From Streptomyces griseoviridis (GTDB lineage Bacteria; Actinomycetota; Actinomycetes; Streptomycetales; Streptomycetaceae), in the NCBI RefSeq assembly GCF_005222485.1, contig NZ_CP029078.1, forward strand, positions 6,635,501-6,699,500: a stretch of DNA of 64,000 bases, given 5' to 3'. Numbering within the stretch: position 1 is the stretch's first letter; each line of letters begins with the position of its first letter. This document shows, piece after piece, positions 27,461 through 35,816 of this stretch. The notes beneath the pieces are model-generated. The model was not told the DNA's origin, ran no database searches, and was given only the letters and a program-made list of their open reading frames with translations. A program made the position numbers and the translations under genes.

Positions 27461-28327
27461 ATGAGTGAACCGACGGAGCTGGTCCACGAGGGGGCGGCCG
27501 GCGGTGACGAACGGCAGCCCGAGCCGGAGCCGGGCTCGGGCGTACTGCGGGTCTTCGGACGGCAGTTGAAGAGGTTCCGGGTGCGGGCGGGGTTGGAGCG
27601 GCCCGAGTTCGGTTCGCTGACGGGGTATTCGGTGTCGACGATCGCGGCGTACGAGCAGGGTCGCCGGGTCCCGCCACCGAAGTTCATCGACCGGGCGGAC
27701 GAGGTGCTGGACGCGGGCGGGGTCCTCCAGGAGATGAAGGAGGAGGTGGCGAGGGCACAGTATCCGGCGTTCTTCCGGGACGCGGCCATGTTGGAGGGGG
27801 AGGCGGTGGAACTGTGGGTGTACGCGACACAGGCGGTGCCCGGACTGCTTCAGACGGAGGAGTACATGCGGGCGGTGTTCGGGATGTGGCGCCCCATGCT
27901 GGACGAAGAGACCGTCGAGCAGCGGGTGTTGGCCCGCCGCGCGCGACAGGACATCCTCGATCGAAGGCCCCCGCCTCTGATCAGCTTCGTGATCGACGAG
28001 GCTGTGGTGCGGCGGCCGCTGGGCGGTTGGCCGGTCATGCGGGGCCAACTGGAACAGTTGATGCTGGTCGGCGCCTTGCGGCACGTCGAGATCCAGATCA
28101 TGCCGCTCGACCGTGAGGACAACGCGGGCGTGGACGGGCCGTTCACTGTGCTGTACCGCTCCGGAGGCGATCAAGTGGCCTACCTGGAAGCGCAGGGACG
28201 CAGCACAATGGTCAGCGATCGGCGGGAAGTTCAGGGCATCGCGTCGCGCTACGGCATCATCCGCGCGCAGGCTCTCTCCCCGCGTGAGTCGCTGGACTTC
28301 ATCGAGAAGCTGCTTCGAGAGGTGTAG
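27461..28327 (+). CDS. XRE-family HTH regulator with DUF5753 domain
   Basis: 288 residues. The helix-turn-helix spans about residues 28-85 (FGRQLKRFRVRAGLERPEFGSLTGYSVSTIAAYEQGRRVPPPKFI). The rest is a DUF5753 domain: the LEGEAVELWVYATQAVPGLLQTEEYMRAVF opening, ARRARQDILDRRPPPLISFVIDEAVVRRPLGG, and VEIQIMPLDREDNAGVDGPFTVL. This is the BldB/WhiJ-type regulator class of streptomycetes. A strong GGGGAGG precedes the ATG at 27461. It is followed after two bases by a DUF397 gene. Confidence 0.92.
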   Translation: MSEPTELVHEGAAGGDERQPEPEPGSGVLRVFGRQLKRFRVRAGLERPEFGSLTGYSVSTIAAYEQGRRVPPPKFIDRADEVLDAGGVLQEMKEEVARAQYPAFFRDAAMLEGEAVELWVYATQAVPGLLQTEEYMRAVFGMWRPMLDEETVEQRVLARRARQDILDRRPPPLISFVIDEAVVRRPLGGWPVMRGQLEQLMLVGALRHVEIQIMPLDREDNAGVDGPFTVLYRSGGDQVAYLEAQGRSTMVSDRREVQGIASRYGIIRAQALSPRESLDFIEKLLREV

Positions 28328-28329
28328 AC

Positions 28330-28527
28330 GTGAACGAGACTTCGGGTACGGCGAGCGGACTGTCCTGGCGCAGGAGCAGCTACAGCGGTGGAGCGGGCGG
28401 CGAGTGTGTCGAGGTCGCCGACTGCCTCCAAGCCGTCCGTGTGCGTGACTCCAAGGACCCGAACCGTCCCGCGATACCCGTCACCGCCGCCGCCTGGACG
28501 GCGTTCCTCGGGTTCGCGGGGCGGTAG
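28330..28527 (+). CDS. DUF397 domain protein
   Basis: 65 residues with the family hallmark LSWRRSSYSGGAGGECVEVADCLQAVRVRDSKDPNRPAI. DUF397 proteins are small partners of DUF5753 HTH regulators (BldB/WhiJ systems) and act as antitoxin-like or regulatory cofactors. The GTG start follows the upstream stop by two bases, so the pair is coupled. The C-terminus ends AAWTAFLGFAGR as in other members. Confidence 0.92.
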   Translation: MNETSGTASGLSWRRSSYSGGAGGECVEVADCLQAVRVRDSKDPNRPAIPVTAAAWTAFLGFAGR

Positions 28528-28550
28528 GCGACGCCTCCGGTCCCGCCGTC

Positions 28551-29078
28551 GTGCCGGCTCCGCCGACAGCCCCCACTGGAACAAGACCTGGAGACGACCT
28601 CCTCGTCCTCTACGAGATCCCGCTCTTCCGGCGGGACGAGCCGATCCTCCCGTGGGAGATGGTCGGCCGGGTACGGCGGCGGCAGGAGGCGGGCGAGGTG
28701 CGGGTCCGCTCGGCGGCCCAGGTGGACCAGGTCCTCGGCGCACCGCTGGTCCGGCTCCCGGACGCCGTCCCCGTGGAGGAACTGCCTGAGGACCGGGCCC
28801 ACACGTTGCTGACCACGCTGAACCGCCCGGAACCCGGTGACGAGGAGCGGGCGGAAGCCGAGTCCCTGCTGGTCGGGTTCCTGTACCTGCGCGAGGGGAG
28901 GATGCGGCTGTACGTGCGCCATCGGGACGAGCCCGAGGTGGTGGCCTGCGACGTCCGACTGGCGGAGGCGGGGCCTGCCGTGATCGCGGAGGTGTTCTCC
29001 CGGTCACAGGAACGGGAGTTGTACGCGGATCCGGGCGACGATCCGCACTGCGCGGCCGTGGTGGATCTGACGCACTGA
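28551..29078 (+). CDS. Hypothetical protein downstream of the HTH-DUF397 pair
   Basis: 175 residues, no recognised family. The start is a GTG 23 bp after the DUF397 stop with no clear Shine-Dalgarno, so the true start may be internal. The middle is acidic and charged (EELPEDRAHTLLTTLNRPEPGDEERAEAESLLVGFLYLREGRMRLYVRH). The C-terminal part alternates beta-like strands (EVVACDVRLAEAGPAVIAEVFSRSQ). Codon use matches its neighbours, which supports it being expressed. It may be cotranscribed with the regulator pair. Confidence 0.55.
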   Translation: MPAPPTAPTGTRPGDDLLVLYEIPLFRRDEPILPWEMVGRVRRRQEAGEVRVRSAAQVDQVLGAPLVRLPDAVPVEELPEDRAHTLLTTLNRPEPGDEERAEAESLLVGFLYLREGRMRLYVRHRDEPEVVACDVRLAEAGPAVIAEVFSRSQERELYADPGDDPHCAAVVDLTH

Positions 29079-29326
29079 GCGTTGAGCGGGGTGCGGGGAC
29101 CGGTCCGTGGGCGGCGGCATCCGCGTATTGGATGCCCCGGAAGGCAACGGGTGGCCCTGTGACCTGGCACGCTGGGAGGATTCGCGACGTTGAACCGCGC
29201 AGATCACCTTTCGCTTGTTTCACATCCAGGCCACGGCAGAGCACAGTCACCTGCGTCGGCGGCTCGCCGACCGTCATGCGGTCGTGCGCGTGCTGCCGGC
29301 GAAGACGCCGCCCGCCAGGTAGCCGG

Positions 29327-29836
29327 TCAGCTGCCGCAGGCACACCCGGCGGCCGACTTCGCCGCGGCCGGGGTCTGCGCGGAGTCGAGGGCCTGCTCCT
29401 CGGGAGTGCAGCACGCGGTGGTGCCGCAGCAGGCGTCCGGGGCGCCTTCGGCGCTCTTGCCCAGGGTGTCGGCATCGGCCTTGACCACGTACACCTCCCA
29501 CGGCTCCTTGCCCGGTCCGGTCACCCAGACCTTGTCCTGCAACGCGTAGCAGCAGGAGGTGTCGTCCTCCTCGAACGTGGCCAGGCCCGCGTCCTTCAGC
29601 CGGGTCGTGGCGGCGGTGACGTCCTCGGTGCCGGCCACCTCGACACCGAGGTGGTCCAGGCGGGTTCCCTCGCCGGCCTCGCCCTCGATGAGGACGAGCT
29701 TGAGCGGCGGCTCGGTGACGGCGAAGTTGGCGTAGCCCTCGCGCCGCTTGGCAGGCCCGGTGCCGAAGAGCTTGGAGTAGAAGGCGATCGAGCCTTCCAA
29801 GTCGGCGACGCGCAGGGCGAGCTGGACTCGGGACAT
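29327..29836 (-). CDS. arsI: ArsI/CadI family protein (organoarsenical C-As lyase-like VOC dioxygenase)
   Basis: 169 residues of the vicinal-oxygen-chelate fold. N-terminal VQLALRVADLEGSIAFYSKLFGTGPAKRREGYANFAV and RLDHLGVEV carry the metal-ligand histidine. The adjacent cysteines in DDTSCCYALQ (C95-C96) correspond to the vicinal pair that binds trivalent organoarsenicals in ArsI. The C-terminal tail is cysteine-rich (DACCGTTACC, GCACGS). ArsI cleaves the carbon-arsenic bond of methyl- or aryl-As(III). It is divergent from the arsR operon and shares its operator region. Confidence 0.9.
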   Translation of the reverse strand: MSRVQLALRVADLEGSIAFYSKLFGTGPAKRREGYANFAVTEPPLKLVLIEGEAGEGTRLDHLGVEVAGTEDVTAATTRLKDAGLATFEEDDTSCCYALQDKVWVTGPGKEPWEVYVVKADADTLGKSAEGAPDACCGTTACCTPEEQALDSAQTPAAAKSAAGCACGS

Positions 29837-29858
29837 GACGGTCTCCCAACGGCTTGTT

Positions 29859-29910
29859 TCGACTGCTGTCGATACAGTCGACCTTGCCGTCGGAATTGAC
29901 GGCTGTCAAT
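29859..29910. promoter_or_regulatory. Twin ArsR-type operators in the arsI-arsR intergenic region
   Basis: Two inverted repeats share a GAC-N4-GTC core: TCGAC-TGCT-GTCGA (29859-29872) and ATTGAC-GGCT-GTCAAT (29895-29910), 36 bp apart. The second abuts a -10-like CAATAT (29908-29913); with a -35-like TTGCCG at 29884 this predicts transcription starting at the arsR ATG (29919), so arsR may be leaderless. The layout suits repression of both directions by ArsR. Confidence 0.65.
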
Positions 29911-29918
29911 ATTGAGGA

Positions 29919-30299
29919 ATGTCGAAACAAGCTGGTCTGTCGGTGCGGGGACAGGACGACGCGGCATGCTGCGCGCCGATGGTCCGCGAGCCGCTCGGCG
30001 AGGAAGCCGCCGCAGAGCTGTCGCGGATGTTCAAGGCCCTGTCGGACCCGATCCGGCTGCGGCTGCTGTCGCTGATCGCCTCCCACGAGGGCGGCGAGGC
30101 GTGCGTGTGCGACCTCATCGGCCCCTTCGACGTGTCCCAGCCGACGATCTCCCACCACCTGAAGGTGCTGCGCGAGGCCGGGCTGGTCGGCTCCGAGCGA
30201 CGCGGCACCTGGGTGTATTACTGGGTGCTTCCGGAGGCCCTGGCGAAGCTGTCCGCCCTACTGGAGATCCCCGCCACAGCCGCGAAGGCCTCCGCGTGA
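29919..30299 (+). CDS. arsR: ArsR/SmtB-family arsenic-responsive repressor
   Basis: 126 residues. The winged helix reads LSRMFKALSDPIRLRLLSLIASHEG, then CVCDLIGPFDVSQPTISHHLKVLREAGLVGSERRGTWVYYWV. Candidate As(III) ligands are the CVC pair ahead of the recognition helix and the CC pair in the N-terminal tail (DDAACCAPM). It heads the operon arsR-aqpS-arsC-arsN1, overlapping aqpS by four bases. Operators lie immediately upstream. There is almost no 5' leader. Confidence 0.93.
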   Translation: MSKQAGLSVRGQDDAACCAPMVREPLGEEAAAELSRMFKALSDPIRLRLLSLIASHEGGEACVCDLIGPFDVSQPTISHHLKVLREAGLVGSERRGTWVYYWVLPEALAKLSALLEIPATAAKASA

Positions 30300-31063
30300 G
30301 CGCGCCCGCGCCGCTGATACGACGGGCCGCCGTCGAAGGGCTGGGGACAGCCGCACTGGTCGCCGTGGTGGTCGGGTCCGGGATCCAGGCCACCGAACTG
30401 ACCCACGACGTCGGGACGCAACTGCTGGCCAACTCGCTCGCCACGGTCTTCGGCCTGGGCGTGCTCATCGCGTTCCTGGGCCCGGTCTCCGGGGCGCACT
30501 TCAACCCCGCGGTCACCTTGGCCGCCTGGTTCACCGGCCGGCGTGACGGCGACGGCCCTGGCCTGCGCGACGTCGCCGCGTACCTGCCTGCGCAGGTCGC
30601 CGGGGCGATCGGCGGGGCGGTGCTGGCCGACGCCATGTTCGGCAAGCCTCTGGTCGCCTTCTCCACGCACGAGCGGTGGGCCGGGCAGCTGTGGCTGGCG
30701 GAGGTCGTGGCCACCGCCGGACTCGTCTGGCTCATCCTCGGCCTCGCCCGCGCCGGCCGCGCGCACCTCGCGCCCCTGCTGGTCGCCGCCTACATCGGCG
30801 CCGCGTACTGGTTCACCTCCTCCACCTCCTTCGCCAACCCCGCCGTCACGATCGGCCGGGCGTTCACCGACACCTTCGCCGGCATCGCCCCCACCTCCGT
30901 GCTGCCCTTCCTCACCGCCCAGCTGATCGGCGCCGCCGCCGGTCTCTGCCTGGTCGCCGTCTGCTTCGGCCGCCCGGTCGGCGCGGGTGAAGACGCGGTG
31001 GTCGTCCCCCACGCCGGGCAGCGGCCCACCGCCCGTTCCACCGAAGAAAGCGCCCTGGCCTGA
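30296..31063 (+). CDS. aqpS: Aquaglyceroporin AqpS-like arsenite channel
   Basis: 255 residues, MIP family, six membrane helices with both NPA boxes (HFNPAVT near residue 66 and FANPAVT near 181). In Sinorhizobium, AqpS replaces an arsenite pump and lets As(III) flow out down its gradient after arsenate reduction. No Acr3 or ArsB is present in this operon, which fits that mechanism. GTG start overlaps the arsR stop (GTGA). The frame is open upstream in the arsR region but that part is not homologous. Confidence 0.9.
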   Translation: MSAPAPLIRRAAVEGLGTAALVAVVVGSGIQATELTHDVGTQLLANSLATVFGLGVLIAFLGPVSGAHFNPAVTLAAWFTGRRDGDGPGLRDVAAYLPAQVAGAIGGAVLADAMFGKPLVAFSTHERWAGQLWLAEVVATAGLVWLILGLARAGRAHLAPLLVAAYIGAAYWFTSSTSFANPAVTIGRAFTDTFAGIAPTSVLPFLTAQLIGAAAGLCLVAVCFGRPVGAGEDAVVVPHAGQRPTARSTEESALA

Positions 31064-31482
31064 TGAGCACCTCCACCACCCCGTCCGTGCTGTTCGTCTG
31101 CGTGCACAACGCCGGCCGCTCCCAGATGGCCGCCGCGTTCCTCACCCACCTTGGCGGTCCCCGCGTCCAGGTCCGCTCGGCCGGCTCCGCCCCCGCTGAC
31201 ACGGTGAACCCCGCCGTCGTGGAGGCCTTGGCCGAGGTCGGCGTCGACATCTCTGCCGAGACCCCAAAGGTCCTCACCACCGAGGCGGTGCAGGCCTCCG
31301 ACGTGGTGATCACCATGGGCTGCGGCGACGCCTGCCCCTACTTCCCCGGCAAGCGCTACCTGGACTGGCAACTGGAAGATCCGGCCGGGCAGGGCGTCGC
31401 GGCCGTCCGGCCGATCCGCGACGAGATCGAGCAGCGCATCCGCGGCCTGCTCGCCGAACTCGGCATTGAGCCTGCGGCATGA
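31063..31482 (+). CDS. arsC: Arsenate reductase / arsenate-mycothiol transferase (LMW-PTP fold)
   Basis: 139 residues. The phosphatase-type loop CVHNAGRSQ (C13 to R19) holds the catalytic cysteine, and the conserved VITMGCGDACPYFPGKRYLDWQLEDP supplies the aspartate of the D-P motif. Low-molecular-weight-phosphatase-type ArsC of Actinobacteria usually uses mycothiol and mycoredoxin; thus the precise electron donor is inferred. It overlaps aqpS by one base (TGATG) and arsN1 by four. Confidence 0.93.
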   Translation: MSTSTTPSVLFVCVHNAGRSQMAAAFLTHLGGPRVQVRSAGSAPADTVNPAVVEALAEVGVDISAETPKVLTTEAVQASDVVITMGCGDACPYFPGKRYLDWQLEDPAGQGVAAVRPIRDEIEQRIRGLLAELGIEPAA

Positions 31483-31985
31483 CGGCCACCGACACCGGCG
31501 TGCGCATCGCGCCCATGGGGCCGGAGCATGCCGGGCAGGTCCTGGCGATCTATCAGCTCGGCATCGACGAGGGCGACGCCACCTTCGAGACCACCGCCCC
31601 GACCTGGGAGGCGTTCGACAGCTCCAAGCTGCCCGACCACCGCCTGGTCGCGCTCGACGACGGCCGGGTGCTGGGCTGGGCCGCCGTGGTGCCCGTCTCA
31701 GACCGGTGCGCGTACGCCGGCGTCGTCGAGCACTCCGTCTACGTCCACCCCGAGGCCCGCGGCCGCGGTACCGGCCTGGCCCTGTTGACCGCTCTCGTCG
31801 CCTCCACCGAGGCCGCGGGCACCTGGACGATCCAGTCCGGCGTCTTCCCCGAGAACACCATCAGCCTCGCCTTGCATCAGCGGGCCGGCTTCCGGGTGAT
31901 CGGGACCCGCGAGCGAATCGGTCAGCACAACGGCCAGTGGCGCGACGTGGTCCTGATCGAACGCCGCAGCCCGGTCATCACCTGA
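31479..31985 (+). CDS. arsN1: ArsN1-family GNAT N-acetyltransferase
   Basis: 168 residues with the GNAT acetyl-CoA motif VHPEARGRGTGLALL, and the phosphinothricin-acetyltransferase-like segments ATFETTAPTWEAF and AGFRVIGTRERIGQHNGQWRDVVLIERR. ArsN1 enzymes acetylate arsinothricin, the arsenic analogue of phosphinothricin, giving resistance. Last gene of the ars operon, ATGA-coupled to arsC. With arsI this suggests the host meets organic arsenicals, not only arsenate. An acetylation target other than arsinothricin is possible. Confidence 0.85.
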   Translation: MTATDTGVRIAPMGPEHAGQVLAIYQLGIDEGDATFETTAPTWEAFDSSKLPDHRLVALDDGRVLGWAAVVPVSDRCAYAGVVEHSVYVHPEARGRGTGLALLTALVASTEAAGTWTIQSGVFPENTISLALHQRAGFRVIGTRERIGQHNGQWRDVVLIERRSPVIT

Positions 31986-31998
31986 GTTGCAGGGCGGG

Positions 31999-32271
31999 CT
32001 ACTTCACCAGACGGGTGGCGGCCGGGTAGCCATGCCGGCCGCGGGCCTGCCACCAGCGGCGGATCGAGGCAACAGCGAACGCGGCGGTGTCCTGATCCGT
32101 GCCGACACCGATCTACCCGGTGTTCGCGGCGATGTCGTAGTTCCCGTACGGGACCGCCTTGCCCGGTCCCTGCCGGTCCAGGAAATCGTGCGTGTTGACC
32201 AGCACCGGTTCACCGGCAGGCCGCCACTGCTGCCCCGCGTTCTTGTAGTCGCCCACGAGTTCCTTCTTGCC
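31999..32271 (-). pseudogene. ISAzo13-family transposase fragment
   Basis: Translating the minus strand gives KKELVGDYKNAGQQWRPAGE, then THDFLDRQGPGKAVPYGNYDIAANTG, a stop codon where the family has Trp, then DTAAFAVASIRRWWQARGRHGYP and TRL before another stop. This is the middle of the DDE domain of ISAzo13-type (Rhodopirellula-type) transposases. Both ends are missing and an internal TAG interrupts it. It lies directly behind the ars operon, so the ars locus may have been mobilised or the element decayed here. Confidence 0.8.
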
Positions 32272-32509
32272 TCACGCTCCTGGGCGACTTCACCGTCCAG
32301 CGCAGCGGCGACATGGGATCGCCCCGCTCGACGCGGACGGCCTCGACGAGTACGACAGCAGGTCCGGGATCACAGCCGAACAGCCGTCTTCGAGTGGGCA
32401 GGTCGTGATCCGGAGCAGCTGGCCTCTGACGGGTTTGAGGATGTCTGGAACTCTGCCCGTCGGCAGATCGCAGCGCGGCCGTCGTGAGATCGCACCGGTG
32501 GAGGAGGAG
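32272..32509. other. Degenerate coding remnant
   Basis: No intact gene. A plus-strand segment (about 32370-32487) reads RTAVFEWAGRDPEQLASDGF followed by EDVWNSARRQIAARPS, which looks like the C-terminus of a real protein, and a different frame just upstream reads PLDADGLDEYDSRSGIT. They may be parts of one gene broken by frameshifts. No family recognised. Confidence 0.35.
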
Positions 32510-33304
32510 CTAAAAAAGTTGTTGATCGCCGGCGGTGCCGGCGACTGCTGGTCCGCAGTTCGCCGGAAGCCCCGCTATCACCAAAGTGATCGCGTGCTCA
32601 GCGGTCTCCGTCTCACCGATCACGGTTCCTCGTGAGGGGCCGCAGACTCGATATCGTCCGTCGCTCATCGGGTCGATGAACGGCACGTCCCATGAGTACG
32701 GGAACCCAGTGCAGGTCGAGAAATGAAGCGACCAGTGGCTGGTGAGAGGAAGCAGCCGGCGCAGCTGTGGTTCGGCATGGGCAAGCTCGGCAACCTTCAG
32801 CGTCCGTCGGGCGAGCTCCAGGCGCTCCGACTCCTGGCGCAGGTCCTCAAGGAGCAAGCGCCACTTCACTGCGACTGCCTCGGCCGGACCCTTTTCATGG
32901 GCTTCGGCCAGTTCGGTGACCTCGACGAATGGGCTCACCTCGCGGATCTCCTTGAGCCTCAGGCCGTTCCGCCATGCCTCCAGGGCTCGCGCCATCTCGC
33001 CCAAGTCCTGAGTCGCACCAGAGACCAACTGCACTCCCCTGGACCAACCGCTGAAGAAGAACCACCGCTCCACAGACCCCAGGCTGATCCAGCACACGTC
33101 ACGATCAGCCACCGTGTTCTCGACACCTGCTGACCGGTACGGGTCCGAACCATCTACGAGAATCCCGCCCAGGGAGAGACCCAGCTCAGCAGCCACGGTC
33201 TCCAGCGCTCCGGCGAAGCTGCCGGCGGACGCCAGATCTGGATACAGGGAAGCGTCGGCCCGGAGTGGCTCTTGCCGGCCAGGGGGAGCCGTGTCTGAGG
33301 TCAT
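32510..33304 (-). CDS. DUF6193 family protein
   Basis: 264 residues from the ATG at 33304 (an ATG at 33340 would add 12). It has the family pattern LYPDLASAGSFAGALETVAAELGL, DRDVCWISLGSVERWFFFSGWSRGVQLVSGATQDLGEMARALEAWRNG, and a C-terminal domain SHWSLHFSTCTGFPYSWDVPFIDPMSDGRYRV. DUF6193 proteins are common in Streptomyces and are annotated only as natural-product-associated; their biochemical role is unknown. It sits between broken genes, opposite a frameshifted small gene, so the locus looks like a relic of a larger variable cassette. Confidence 0.72.
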   Translation of the reverse strand: MTSDTAPPGRQEPLRADASLYPDLASAGSFAGALETVAAELGLSLGGILVDGSDPYRSAGVENTVADRDVCWISLGSVERWFFFSGWSRGVQLVSGATQDLGEMARALEAWRNGLRLKEIREVSPFVEVTELAEAHEKGPAEAVAVKWRLLLEDLRQESERLELARRTLKVAELAHAEPQLRRLLPLTSHWSLHFSTCTGFPYSWDVPFIDPMSDGRYRVCGPSRGTVIGETETAEHAITLVIAGLPANCGPAVAGTAGDQQLF

Positions 33305-33338
33305 CGAGGCAGTCTGCCCCTCGTACTGAGGAGCCGTC

Positions 33339-33621
33339 ATGTCCCGTGAGACTGATCAAGCGTCGATCGCAGTGAACTTCCTGTCGCAGCGACTGGCGGA
33401 TTCTCACTGCGTAGCGGTTGGCCGCCGGCGGTTCGTACAGGGGCACTTCGGCCGGCGCTGTGGTGGCGGCCGAGGCCCCGATCCTCACGGAAGACGGAGA
33501 GTGTCCCGGCGAGATCCTGGTCTTCGCGCAGGGAGGCTACCTGGCGTGGTTGGAGGTCTGCTCCTGGAGCGACGACATCGAGGTAACCCTGGGCACGGCT
33601 CAACGGTCGCTGTGCCCTTGA
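33339..33621 (+). pseudogene. Frameshifted small protein gene divergent from DUF6193
   Basis: Frame one from the ATG at 33339 reads ETDQASIAVNFLSQRLADSH and RRRFVQGHFGR; the sense then continues in another frame from about 33450 as AEAPILTEDGECPGEILVFA and GGYLAWLEVCSWSDDIEVTL. Together they form one plausible 90-residue protein of a kind seen near DUF6193 genes, but a single frameshift around 33440-33455 separates the halves. It may be a sequencing artefact or true decay. Confidence 0.55.
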
Positions 33622-33639
33622 TGCCGGAGCCCTTCGGCG

Positions 33640-34026
33640 ATGGCCGGCTTCGTCTCTGACCTGGGCGGTCGACGCGCAGCCCACGCGGGATTCCCCAGAA
33701 GCCAGATGCACCGCGAATCCCGAGCCGAGTGTTCTCATGCGACCTGGCAATCCAGCAGCTCAGCCAAGATCCACAGACAGGTTCGACTCGACGGGTCAGC
33801 CACCCTCGTCGCCGTCGCCGACGGCCCCTGGCCGGTCGTCGGGTTCGTCGTCGTCTGCCAGGCGCTGACGCTGCTGGGGCTCGCCCTGGCCCGCTCGCCC
33901 CGTACCCGCGCGGAGCGGGCGGACAGCGGCGCACCCGACAGCGAGAGCGACCCGGCAACCGCCCGGCCGGACCTCGGTCGGACGACTCGCGTCCGCCTCG
34001 CGCGGTCCCGCCGGCGACGCGGCTGA
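33640..34026 (+). pseudogene. Possible C-terminal remnant of a membrane protein
   Basis: The frame ends with ATLVAVADGPWPVVGFVVVC and QALTLLGLALARSPRTRAER, a single hydrophobic helix followed by a basic/polar tail typical of the C-terminus of MFS-type transporters. The rest of the frame has no recognisable content, so only the 3' end seems to survive (from about 33800). Low confidence. Confidence 0.3.
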
Positions 34027-34034
34027 AGCGGGTG

Positions 34035-34796
34035 TCAGGGGCTGTGGTCGCGTCCGTCCCGTGGGGCGAAGGCCGCGAGGGCGTCGGCGTCGGTCGCGCG
34101 GGCGTGCAGGAAGTAGTCGGCCCACGCGGCGATGTCCGGGTAGGTCGAGTCCTGGCGGAGCCTGGTGGCCGCGGCGTGGAGGTCGAAGTGTGTGGTGCGG
34201 AGTTCGACGCCCGGACCCAGGAGGGCCCAGTGTGCCCCGGTCCGTCCGTAGGGCATGCCGATGCTGCCGGGGTTGATCACGAGTCGGCCGTGGGCGAGGC
34301 GGACGAACGGCATGTGGGTGTGGCCGCAGACCACGGTGCGCAGGTCGGCGTCGAGTCCGTCGAAGACCTCCCGCCAGCGGTCGAGGCGGGAGTCGACCAG
34401 GACGACCTCCTCGTCGTCGCGAGGGGTGGCATGGCAGAACAGCACCTTCCCCAGGCCGTCCACGGACAGCGAGAGCGATCGTGGGAGCGAGTCGAGAAGG
34501 TCGAGGTGGTCGTCGCGGAGCTGTTCGGCTGCCCAGGGGGCGATCGGATCGGGGATCGTTCCGCGGTGTCCCCGGCGGTATTCGAGGAGTTCGCGGTCGG
34601 CGTTGCCGCTGATCCAGCTGACGCGGTCGCCGAGACTCGTCAACAGGTCGAGAACCTGGGCCGGTTGCGGGCCGGCGGTGATGTCGCCGGTGAGCACGAT
34701 GCGATCGGCGTCGCTGACGTCTGGTTCGGCGAGTACCGCCTCCAGGGCCGGCAGGACTCCGTGGATGTCGGACAGGACGGCTACGCGGTTCAGCAT
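34035..34796 (-). CDS. Metallophosphoesterase (YfcE/MPP-type)
   Basis: 253 residues of the calcineurin-like superfamily. All metal motifs are present: SDIHG (residue 9), GDITAG, GNADRELL, CHATPRDD and VCGHTHMPFVR, then NPGSIGMPYG. Likely a small phosphodiesterase or phosphatase of unknown substrate. ATG 34796 was chosen over the GTG three codons upstream since it begins the MLNRVAVLSD core. The C-terminal 30 residues are helical. Confidence 0.88.
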   Translation of the reverse strand: MLNRVAVLSDIHGVLPALEAVLAEPDVSDADRIVLTGDITAGPQPAQVLDLLTSLGDRVSWISGNADRELLEYRRGHRGTIPDPIAPWAAEQLRDDHLDLLDSLPRSLSLSVDGLGKVLFCHATPRDDEEVVLVDSRLDRWREVFDGLDADLRTVVCGHTHMPFVRLAHGRLVINPGSIGMPYGRTGAHWALLGPGVELRTTHFDLHAAATRLRQDSTYPDIAAWADYFLHARATDADALAAFAPRDGRDHSP

Positions 34797-34907
34797 GGTC
34801 ACCACTGTGGGGCGAAGACAGCTGAGCGGCGTGATCTTTCGCCCGGCGCGTACTTCGAGGAGGGGTTCGACGCGGGTGTCGGGCGTGGTGGATGCTCCAC
34901 AGGTGAC

Positions 34908-35729
34908 TCACGCCGAGGCGAAGGACCGGCGCATCGCGGCCGCGGTGTCCGTCGCGACGGCGAGGGGGTCGGTGAGCGGTCGGCCGAGCAGTCGGGCGAG
35001 GTCGGGGCTGGTGGCACCGAGGAACCCGTGGCGGACGCTGGTCGCGATCGAGACGAGCATCGACGGCTGGAACGGCAGCAGCGTGTCGTCGGCGAGGAGC
35101 CGGGCCCGGTACTCCCCGAGCCCCATGGTCCGGTGCGCGACTCCGAGGGATTCGGCGATGCCGACGGCGGTGATCGGTTCGCCGACCAGTTCATAGGTCT
35201 CGCCGGCATGCGCGGTCGGATCGCCGGCCACGACGGCTGCCGCCGCGGCCAGGTCCGCCCGCGCCACGGCGGCGAGCGCTCCGTCGCCGAACGCCGATTC
35301 GACGCCGTCAGCGGTCCAGGTCAGGAGCGCCCCGAAGAGTTCGGCGTAGAGCCCGTTGCGCAGGACCGTCCACGCGAGTCCACTGGACGTGACCAACCGC
35401 TCGGTGGCCCGATGGGCGAGGGCGAAGCCGAGGTGGTCACCGTCGCCGGCCAGGCTGGTGTACACCACGTGGCGCACGCCGTCGCGCACCGCGGCGTCCA
35501 GCGCCGCCCGGTGCCGGGTGACGACCTGGTCGTCCTCGGCGTACCCCGCCGAGACCAGGACCAGCGTGGAGACGCCGGTGAGGTCGAGGCTCGCGGGGTC
35601 GTCGAAGTCGAGTCGCCGCTGCCCTGGTGCGGGCGATCGCGTGCCGCCCAGCGCGGGCACGTTGCGCTCAGCCAACTCCTGGAGCGTGAGAGAGGCGAGC
35701 TGCCCGTTCGCGCCGGTGACCATGATCAT
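34908..35729 (-). CDS. NmrA-like NAD(P)-binding oxidoreductase (SDR family)
   Basis: 273 residues. The Rossmann motif TGANGQLASL is at the N-terminus, and VVYTSLAGD, RATERLVTSSGLAWTVLRNGLYAEL and GETYELVGEPITAVGIAESLG follow. It resembles QorB/NmrA-type proteins that reduce quinones or sense NADP. It is divergent from an HxlR regulator, the usual partner of such genes, which suggests redox or electrophile control. The 87-bp intergenic region holds a short inverted repeat ACCGT/ACGGT. Confidence 0.85.
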   Translation of the reverse strand: MIMVTGANGQLASLTLQELAERNVPALGGTRSPAPGQRRLDFDDPASLDLTGVSTLVLVSAGYAEDDQVVTRHRAALDAAVRDGVRHVVYTSLAGDGDHLGFALAHRATERLVTSSGLAWTVLRNGLYAELFGALLTWTADGVESAFGDGALAAVARADLAAAAAVVAGDPTAHAGETYELVGEPITAVGIAESLGVAHRTMGLGEYRARLLADDTLLPFQPSMLVSIATSVRHGFLGATSPDLARLLGRPLTDPLAVATDTAAAMRRSFASA

Positions 35730-35816
35730 GGTGGCTCTGTCTCCTACCGTGGTTCTCTTCAGTGACTACGGTGCGATCTTCAACCGGCCCCGATCGCCCC
35801 ACAAGGAGGCAGTTTC

